NCBI GenBank assembly: GCA_947471245.1
Contig: CANIXM010000026.1
Coordinates: forward strand, 1-11,352
Origin: Paludibacteraceae bacterium
GTDB lineage: Bacteria; Bacteroidota; Bacteroidia; Bacteroidales; Paludibacteraceae
Direction of reading: 5' to 3'
Length of the DNA stretch: 11,352 bases
Every line of letters starts with the position of its first letter. Position 1 is the stretch's first letter. The notes under the pieces were generated by a model that saw only the letters and a program-made list of their open reading frames with translations, searched no databases and had not been told where the DNA came from. Position numbers and translations under genes: made by a program. This document shows positions 6,201-11,352 of this stretch, one piece after another.

Positions 6201-7250
6201 TCAGGCTTCAACAATCAACTTTTCAAAATACATGGCAAACGAACGGTATAAAAAATGGGTCCATTTGCCAAATGGGACTATAATCAATGCCCACTGAACC
6301 AGCACTGTAAGGTGTACCAAATACAGCCACTTGTTGCTCTCAAGCAAATCCAAGTCGATAAACAATCTGACTAGCAGCGCAGTAAGTCCCATGAGCAACA
6401 GCCATACTACGAAAAACCAATCGGAAGGCTGTGAGTGTTTGGTCACTGCTTTGCTTTTCTTGATTCGGTTTCCCACAAAATCTACTGTCACCACAAAAAT
6501 AATCAGGCTCTCCACATAGCCAAGCACTATCACAAAGAGGTTTTCACTTCCAAACCAATCCAAAAACACAGTGGTAAATAGCAAAGACAAATAGGCTATC
6601 ACCAATATTAAGTGCTCCAGCCAACGCACCTGATTATCATCACAACCCAACGCACGCTTTTGGGTAAACATGTGAATGAATAGTTCGCCGATGCTGTTGA
6701 TGTATTTGGATGGAGTCACCTCCACTTTGGGTTTCCCGATGGTAAACCACCACATGCGGATAATGTTGGGCAATAAAATCACCACCCCTACTGTTCCAAT
6801 GGCAATCATCTCAAAATAATGTCCAAAATGTAGCATGGGCTCCAATTCAAAATGAACTGCATTGGCAAAAGCAATCACTCCCACTAATGCAAGTACAAAT
6901 ACTGTCAGTGTCAATGGTAAGGATTTGTACAAAAGTCCTGAAAAGCCTGTCCAATCGTATTTAGCTGTCAGCCAACGACGCAATGACATCATCAGTTCAC
7001 CAGGATTGGCATCTTGAGGACACTGAGTTGAACATTCGCCACAGTAGTAACAGCCCCAAGGTTTGAGAGATGACTTGATTTCATCCTCCAGTCCTAACAC
7101 ACTCAAACGAACCATTTCACGTGGAAAGGAATCATCCTTGCTGGAAAGCGAGCACACTGCTGTACAGTTGCCACAGTTATAGCAAGCATTAAAATTGGCA
7201 GAACCAAATGCATTTAGCTCTTTTGCAAATTTTGGATTGATTTTAGCCAT
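6201..7250 (-). CDS. QmoC-like subunit: HdrC-type ferredoxin domain fused to a membrane cytochrome-b-like domain
   Basis: This is the probable membrane anchor and quinone-facing subunit of an Hdr/Qmo-type complex. The N-terminal part (1-100) holds two CxxCxxCxxxC [4Fe-4S] motifs, C23/C26/C29/C33 and C67/C70/C73/C77, spaced as in HdrC. From about 111 on there are roughly six membrane segments (111-130, 147-165, 212-231, 236-258, 278-297, 309-327), resembling HdrE/NarI cytochrome b. Histidines placed to bind haem include H144, H213, H313 and H332, though ligands cannot be assigned surely. The 349-aa length is close to QmoC (about 380-400). There is no CCG domain, so no HdrB-type active site. 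The ATG overlaps the stop of the winged-helix gene by one base (TAATG), indicating translational coupling. Electrons between the cytosolic HdrA-like flavoproteins and (mena)quinone would pass through this subunit. Confidence 0.85.
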   Translation of the reverse strand: MAKINPKFAKELNAFGSANFNACYNCGNCTAVCSLSSKDDSFPREMVRLSVLGLEDEIKSSLKPWGCYYCGECSTQCPQDANPGELMMSLRRWLTAKYDWTGFSGLLYKSLPLTLTVFVLALVGVIAFANAVHFELEPMLHFGHYFEMIAIGTVGVVILLPNIIRMWWFTIGKPKVEVTPSKYINSIGELFIHMFTQKRALGCDDNQVRWLEHLILVIAYLSLLFTTVFLDWFGSENLFVIVLGYVESLIIFVVTVDFVGNRIKKSKAVTKHSQPSDWFFVVWLLLMGLTALLVRLFIDLDLLESNKWLYLVHLTVLVQWALIIVPFGKWTHFLYRSFAMYFEKLIVEA

Positions 7251-7531
7251 TATTTGTTCAATTTATAGGTATAATATTCATCCATATCGTCTATATCGCC
7301 AGTTTTGACCACTCCATATTTGACCAGCGACATGAGGTAATACACCACATCTGGCTTAGGCATTGACAGTTTGGTAGTCAACTGATCAATAGTCATATCA
7401 CCTTCTGCCAATGCATCGGTGATGCTTTTCTTAATCCGTGCAAACTCTTTCAGATTCTCTTTCGCCTGTTCGGACACGCCTATTTTATCACGGAGGTATT
7501 TGGCTGTTTTACCTTTTTCTACTTCTTCCAT
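7250..7531 (-). CDS. Small winged-helix-like protein in the Hdr/Qmo-like operon
   Basis: This is a 93-aa soluble protein without cysteines. Residues 1-32 are charged and probably helical. Residues 33-75 look like a winged helix-turn-helix: helix at 33-42, then MTIDQLTTKLSMPKPDVVYYLMSLVKYGVV-like spacing (46-75) with a recognition-helix candidate at 58-70. A short wing with an acidic DIDDMDEYY stretch follows. The gene sits between the hdrA/qmoB-like gene (24-base gap) and the qmoC-like gene (1-base overlap), so it is translated together with complex subunits. It might be an autoregulator of the operon or a non-DNA-binding adaptor between the soluble and membrane parts. The fold call is by pattern only; no specific family was recognised. 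Confidence 0.75.
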   Translation of the reverse strand: MEEVEKGKTAKYLRDKIGVSEQAKENLKEFARIKKSITDALAEGDMTIDQLTTKLSMPKPDVVYYLMSLVKYGVVKTGDIDDMDEYYTYKLNK

Positions 7532-7555
7532 TGTTCAATAATTATGAATTAGTAT

Positions 7556-9274
7556 TTATACAAGTGCGTCAATCATGCTCATAATCTCCGCACTGGAGTA
7601 GGCTGTAAGATTGATAGCATCGGGAGCACACACTGGAGCACACATACCACATCCTTTGCACACGGTGTTATTGATGACTGCTATCTGTTTTCCACTGTCA
7701 GTAACTGTGGAATTGATGGCATCAAACGGACAAGCTTCTGTGCATGCGTCACACCACGAGCAGCGGTCGGCATCCACTATCGCCACAATGGGTGGTGTTT
7801 CTAAAGAACCCTTACTGATGTATGAATAAGATTTGGTAGCTGCAGAAAGTGCTGAATTGACTGATTCGGTGATATTTTTTGGACTTTGACAAGTACCTGC
7901 TATCGTTATTCCATCTATGACCGTTTCCACGGGTCGGAGTTTCATGTGTATCTCGTTGTAGAACTGATCACGACCTTTGGGTAACTTGAATAAACTACCC
8001 ACCGTATTGTCTGCCCGTGGCACCATACCAGTGACCAACACCACTAAGTCAGCTTCAATTTCAATTTCTTTGTTTTGAGTCAGAATATCTTTTATTTTGA
8101 CGATGGTTTTCCCATTTTCAATTGTTACCTGAGGAGGTTTATTGCCAAAAGATTGAAGATAAATATCGCCCGACTTTAATGACTCAGCATAAATCATTTC
8201 TTGCTTACCGTAAGTGCGCACGCCACGTGTAAAATGAAAATTATTCAGATCGGTAAACTTCTTACGAGCCATCACGGCGGTATGAATGGTAGTGGTGCAA
8301 CAATTTCGTGAGCAATATTTATTTTCCCCATCCACCTGCCTGCTACCTACACAATAGATATAGGCTACATTTTCAACTGTCTTTCCATTGTAAAGCAGTT
8401 TGCCTTCGGGTGATGCATCCACCAGCTTTTTGAACGCAGGCAATGTAATGACATTGTCAGCCATTTTATATCCAAACTCATTGTCCTGTGGCGTATAAGA
8501 TTCAAAACCAGTGGCTACCACCACCGAACCTACATGACATTCTGTGGTAGGGGCATCTGCTTGAACATTATTTTTCAACGTAAGTGTAAAATCACCTATG
8601 CTTCCTTTGGCGTTGACCAACTCAGTGTGGGTAAGAATGGTGATATTATCGCGCTTCAATATTTCAGCATAGATACGCTCAGACAATTCACTCCCTTTTT
8701 CAGTAGTGCCAAACAAGCTCCCCCACTGTGCCACATGTCCACCTACATTCGCTTCTTTTTCAATTAGCACCACTGGATTATTCTTATCGGATAGTGTAAG
8801 AGCAGCTTTCATTCCAGCTATACCAGCTCCAATGACGGCTATGGTTTTTTCGGCTTCAATTCTGATTGGGTTCAAAGCTTCGGCATATCGAGCTTTGGCA
8901 ATGGCAGCTTTGACAAGGTGTATGGCTTTTTCGGTAGCTCCTAACTTGTTGTCTGAATGTGCCCATGAGGCTTGCTCACGAATATTGGCATGAACGTATG
9001 TATATTTATTGAGGTTGGCACGTTCAGAAACATTACGAAAAGTGAGTAAATGCAGTTTTGGAGAACAGGATGCCACTATCACACCATCCAGTCCATTGGC
9101 AGTGATGTCATCCACCATGTCCTTCTGGTTAGAATCAGAACATGCAAACATGGTAGTGCGTGACAAATAAACACAATCCTCACTTTCTATTGCTTGACGG
9201 ACTTTTTCTACATCCACATAATCGGATATATTGCCCCCACAATGACAGATATAAACTCCTATTTTTTTCTTCAT
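7556..9274 (-). CDS. HdrA/QmoB-like FAD and iron-sulfur subunit (572 aa)
   Basis: This is a cytoplasmic flavoprotein that relays electrons in a heterodisulfide-reductase/Qmo-type complex. The N-terminal HdrA domain (1-135) carries C10, C12 (ICHCGGNISD), C34, C45 and C70 (VASCSPKLH), typical for its own [4Fe-4S] cluster. The FAD domain starts at 145 with VIGAGIAG (GxGxxG at 149-154) and VGGH at 177-180. The HdrA pattern CVGSR (308-312) followed by C321, C325 and C326 is kept. The C-terminal part has a two-cluster ferredoxin (C505/C508/C511/C515 and C539/C542/C545/C549). The usual FPxxDCxxC loop and the inserted ferredoxin of full HdrA are missing: after VGGH the sequence reads SLFGTTEKG. Unlike QmoB it has no C-terminal MvhD domain, which is instead a separate gene upstream. 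It starts inside the stop of the preceding gene (ATGA overlap, 4 bases). Confidence 0.9.
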   Translation of the reverse strand: MKKKIGVYICHCGGNISDYVDVEKVRQAIESEDCVYLSRTTMFACSDSNQKDMVDDITANGLDGVIVASCSPKLHLLTFRNVSERANLNKYTYVHANIREQASWAHSDNKLGATEKAIHLVKAAIAKARYAEALNPIRIEAEKTIAVIGAGIAGMKAALTLSDKNNPVVLIEKEANVGGHVAQWGSLFGTTEKGSELSERIYAEILKRDNITILTHTELVNAKGSIGDFTLTLKNNVQADAPTTECHVGSVVVATGFESYTPQDNEFGYKMADNVITLPAFKKLVDASPEGKLLYNGKTVENVAYIYCVGSRQVDGENKYCSRNCCTTTIHTAVMARKKFTDLNNFHFTRGVRTYGKQEMIYAESLKSGDIYLQSFGNKPPQVTIENGKTIVKIKDILTQNKEIEIEADLVVLVTGMVPRADNTVGSLFKLPKGRDQFYNEIHMKLRPVETVIDGITIAGTCQSPKNITESVNSALSAATKSYSYISKGSLETPPIVAIVDADRCSWCDACTEACPFDAINSTVTDSGKQIAVINNTVCKGCGMCAPVCAPDAINLTAYSSAEIMSMIDALV

Positions 9275-10572
9275 GACTGTTGGATTAAATAACTTATTGC
9301 TTCTGATGACGCTGACCCTGCTGATAGTATGGAATCTGGAATGTCCATTGGTCCAGATGCGGTGCCGGCTACAAAAACGCCCTCAATACTGGTTTTGGCT
9401 GGTTGCGACATGAGGTCCGACTGACCTACAAATTGATAGGGGTCTAATGCCAATGTTTCATTTTCAAACAATTCGCTCACTCCTCTATTGGCCAATGCAC
9501 CCACAGATAAAACCACCAAATCGTGGTCGGCTTCCATTACTTTTCCTTTAATGATATCTTCATAGCGAAGGGTGAGATTACCGTTTTCCTTTTCATTAAT
9601 GGTACCAATTTTTCCTTTTACAAATTTTACTCCCATTCCTTTTGCCTGTTCGTAGAACTCGTCAAAGCCTTTTCCGAAAGAACGAATATTAATATAGTAA
9701 ATGGTGATATCAGCCATGGGTAAAGCTCCCATCAGCAGTTGGGCTTGTTTGATGGAATACATGCAGCAAATTTGTGAACAAATGGGATTGCCCACTGACT
9801 CATCACGTGAACCTGTACAAAGCACATAAGCAATTTTATCAGGCACTTTGCCATCGCCAGGGCGTAACACAGTGTTATAAGGTCTAGTAGGAGCTATCTC
9901 GCGTTCCATTTGCATGGAGCTTAGCACATTGGGAAATTTCCCAAACCCATAACGAGGGATATTCAGTGGGTCGAACAGTTTAAAACCAGTGGCTAGCACC
10001 ACTGTTTTAACATGTAGATCCAGCACTTCCTCTTCCATCGTAAAGTCGATACAATTGGTAGGACAAGCTCGTTCGCAAGCGCCACAGAGCGTACAATTAG
10101 CAATGTCGATGGCTGCTGCTTTGGGGCTACAGATGCTAAATGGAATATAGGCAGCTTTTCTGCCCACGAGTCCAAATTGATATTGGTCTCTTACGTTTAC
10201 GGGACAGGCTTTCTCACAAAGTTGACATGCGGTGCAGTCCTCTACTTTCACATATCGAGGGGCTTTTTTTACAACAGCCGTAAAACTATGGTCTGCAGTG
10301 CGGCGAATATTGCTGACTTCGCTACCAGTAAAAATGGTAATATTGGGATGGCGAGAGATTTCTGACACCTTAGGGGTGGTGATACAAGCCGAACAATCCA
10401 GGGTAGGAAACACTTTGCTCAGTAGAATCATCTTACCACCTACCGACAAATCTTTTTCGACCACCAACACCTTAAAACCTGTGTTGGCTAAGTTCAGTGC
10501 CGTTTCTCCTCCAGCTATTCCAGCACCTATTACTAGCGCATCATAGCTAATATTTTTTCTATTTACCTCCAT
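9271..10572 (-). CDS. HdrA/QmoA-like FAD subunit with inserted ferredoxin (433 aa)
   Basis: This is a second HdrA-type flavoprotein. It starts directly with the FAD domain (ALVIGAGIAGGE, GxGxxG at 16-21; VVEKDLSVGGK at 37-47), followed by the HdrA hallmark FPTLDCSAC (Cys60, Cys63). A two-cluster ferredoxin is inserted into the flavin domain (C113/C116/C119/C123 and C160/C163/C166/C170). The CTGSR motif is at 252-256, with C265, C269 and C270. The C-terminal FAD-binding segment VFVAGTASGPMDIPDS is at 399-414. It lacks the N-terminal cysteine domain and C-terminal ferredoxin found in HdrA. QmoA proteins of sulfate reducers are of similar length, but the inserted ferredoxin makes this one more HdrA-like. 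It lies 4 bases after the mvhD-like stop and overlaps the next gene by 4 bases, so a 1:1 complex with the 572-aa subunit is likely. Confidence 0.9.
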   Translation of the reverse strand: MEVNRKNISYDALVIGAGIAGGETALNLANTGFKVLVVEKDLSVGGKMILLSKVFPTLDCSACITTPKVSEISRHPNITIFTGSEVSNIRRTADHSFTAVVKKAPRYVKVEDCTACQLCEKACPVNVRDQYQFGLVGRKAAYIPFSICSPKAAAIDIANCTLCGACERACPTNCIDFTMEEEVLDLHVKTVVLATGFKLFDPLNIPRYGFGKFPNVLSSMQMEREIAPTRPYNTVLRPGDGKVPDKIAYVLCTGSRDESVGNPICSQICCMYSIKQAQLLMGALPMADITIYYINIRSFGKGFDEFYEQAKGMGVKFVKGKIGTINEKENGNLTLRYEDIIKGKVMEADHDLVVLSVGALANRGVSELFENETLALDPYQFVGQSDLMSQPAKTSIEGVFVAGTASGPMDIPDSILSAGSASSEAISYLIQQS

Positions 10573-10576
10573 AGGT

Positions 10577-10984
10577 TTAAGGATGTAAGGATTTTAGTAA
10601 ATACTCATTAAAACTTCTAACCTGCTTGACAAAAGACTCACTACACACAGAGCACAATGCCGCCATGCGCAGTCGAGCTGGTTCTATGCCATTGGCTTTC
10701 ATCAGCTCATGTGTTTTGCCAACCAGATGACCCGTTTTTTCGGTGCACGATTCCCCGTACACACAGTCGCTACCATCGGCAGCTATAAACACGCCATCAA
10801 ATCCCCGTTGGTAAGCATGCATAATCCACGACGGTTTTATCCCACTGGAGCAAGGCACCGTGATGGTATAAACTGTAGGAGGATAATGGAGTTTCAATAA
10901 CCCCGCCATATCAATAGCGGGGTCAGAGATTTTCTCGGTGGAAAACACAAGGATTTTCGCACTTTTTGTTGAGTTTTCGGCCAT
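10577..10984 (-). CDS. MvhD/FlpD-like iron-sulfur subunit with a variant cysteine set
   Basis: This is a 135-aa soluble protein of the hydrogenase iron-sulfur subunit (MvhD/FlpD) type, which in other systems carries a [2Fe-2S] cluster and passes electrons to HdrA. Visible family features are KILVFSTEK at the start, VPCSSGIKPSWIMHAYQRGFDGVF (Cys45, then the alpha/beta turn into FDGVFIAADG) and DCVYGESC (Cys74, Cys80). Two further cysteines form ALCSVC (Cys111, Cys114) near the C-terminus. Compared with classical MvhD, the first Cys of the GCxxxDCHY block is replaced by Ala and the His after Cys74 by Val, so cluster ligation must differ. In QmoB this domain is fused to the C-terminus of an HdrA-like protein; here it is free-standing. 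It lies 10 bases behind tusA and 4 bases before the 433-aa hdrA-like gene. Confidence 0.85.
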   Translation of the reverse strand: MAENSTKSAKILVFSTEKISDPAIDMAGLLKLHYPPTVYTITVPCSSGIKPSWIMHAYQRGFDGVFIAADGSDCVYGESCTEKTGHLVGKTHELMKANGIEPARLRMAALCSVCSESFVKQVRSFNEYLLKSLHP

Positions 10985-10994
10985 AGCTGAAAAT

Positions 10995-11246
10995 TTAGTT
11001 TTTCTTCATGTAAACTTTGAAATAACCGTTTTCTTCCACGGCACCAAGGTACTCATGACCTTGTTTGTTGCACCATTTTGGGATGTCAGATTTCGTTCCT
11101 TCATCGGCAGAAAGTATCTCCATGATATCTCCCTCTTCGATGGTTCCAATAGCCTTTTTGGCTTCCAATAGTGGTCCTGGACATGCTGTACCGCGTGCGT
11201 CAACTGACTTTGCCACTTTTACTGATTTCAATTCTTCTTCTGTCAT
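10995..11246 (-). CDS. TusA-family sulfur carrier protein
   Basis: This small cytosolic protein of 83 aa carries sulfur as a persulfide on a conserved cysteine. The family motif DARGTACPGPLLEAKKAI is clear, with the CPxP core at 22-25 and Cys22 as the persulfide site. The rest (GDIMEILSADEGTKSDIPKWCNKQGHEYLG and the final YFKVYMKKN) fits the TusA beta-alpha-beta-alpha fold. A second cysteine, Cys59, is present. As the first gene of the seven-gene operon it points to sulfane sulfur as substrate or product of the Hdr/Qmo-like complex. The general tRNA-thiolation role of E. coli TusA is less likely here, because neighbours of that relay (TusBCDE) are absent and an electron-transfer complex follows. 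The ATG at 11246 is the only sensible start. No good promoter was found in the 106 bases to the window edge. Confidence 0.92.
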   Translation of the reverse strand: MTEEELKSVKVAKSVDARGTACPGPLLEAKKAIGTIEEGDIMEILSADEGTKSDIPKWCNKQGHEYLGAVEENGYFKVYMKKN

Positions 11247-11352
11247 GATATTTAATTTTTGAGTTAATAATACTTAGATCTGTTATATTTAGGTTCTTTA
11301 ACGAATTAGTTGGGTGAAACCAAAGAATGAAATTTAAACCACAAAAGGTCAC

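Noticed and set aside
8534..8993. Plus-strand open frames within the hdrA-like genes and elsewhere opposite real genes
   Set aside because: They are antisense shadows of strongly motif-supported genes and have no domain features of their own.
5878..11246. Classification as a flavin-based electron-bifurcating heterodisulfide reductase or as an sHdr sulfur-oxidation system
   Set aside because: HdrB, hydrogenase or formate dehydrogenase subunits and lipoate-binding proteins are absent, and bifurcation cannot be read from motifs alone. Only a Qmo/Hdr-like electron-transfer complex is claimed.
11327..11352. A plus-strand ATG starting MKFKPQKV at the right edge, with a near -7 box TATATTTA at 11284-11291 and TTTG at 11258-11261
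   Set aside because: Only eight codons are in the window, the box has a mismatch and the spacing is 22 bases. A divergent gene is possible but not supportable.
11247..11352. Promoter of the tusA operon
   Set aside because: CAAAGAAT at 11321-11328 reads ATTCTTTG on the minus strand, but it differs from TAnnTTTG at two positions and has no -33 partner, so no promoter was called.

Overview
The window looks like chromosomal DNA of a Bacteroidota (Bacteroidetes) bacterium. The base composition is AT-rich and start codons lack Shine-Dalgarno sequences. Several gene starts are preceded by matches to the Bacteroidetes -7 box TAnnTTTG. Exported proteins carry phylum-typical signals (a signal peptide ending in FSQ, an LLSC lipobox), and an MBOAT/SGNH acetyltransferase pair is present. 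No order or genus can be named from the sequence alone.

Left part (1-2460). The 5' end of an unidentified secreted protein gene runs off the left edge on the minus strand. Behind it, also on the minus strand, lies a DegQ/HtrA-type periplasmic serine protease with two C-terminal PDZ domains. Between them are a strong hairpin terminator, a small cluster of GCTACGCG-ATATTG repeats and a period-9 tandem array that runs up to the protease stop codon. The 580-base gap right of the protease holds its putative -7 box, a possible structured RNA ending in an orphan plus-strand terminator, and the -7 boxes of the next operon.

Middle part (2461-5814, plus strand). Three genes lie in a row: a DUF6624/TPR lipoprotein, an MBOAT-family O-acyltransferase (AlgI/DltB type) and a membrane-anchored SGNH-hydrolase-like protein (AlgJ/DltD type). 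The last two form the usual two-component machinery that moves an acyl group, usually acetyl, across the membrane onto an envelope polymer. The lipoprotein, only 2 bases upstream of the MBOAT start, may be an accessory factor.

Right part (5878-11246, minus strand). A tight seven-gene operon reads tusA - mvhD-like - hdrA-like (433 aa) - hdrA/qmoB-like (572 aa) - small winged-helix protein - qmoC-like (HdrC fused to a membrane cytochrome-b-like part) - thioredoxin. Several genes overlap or nearly touch (ATGA and TAATG junctions). It resembles a quinone-interacting Qmo/Hdr complex whose QmoB is split into an HdrA part and an MvhD part. It is bracketed by a sulfur carrier (TusA) and a thiol/disulfide carrier (thioredoxin). 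No HdrB, DsrAB, AprAB or lipoate-binding protein is visible. The inference is that the operon links protein-bound sulfane sulfur or thiols to the menaquinone pool through iron-sulfur/flavin subunits. Direction, substrate and physiological role are not decidable from the sequence. This operon is the most interesting system in the window.
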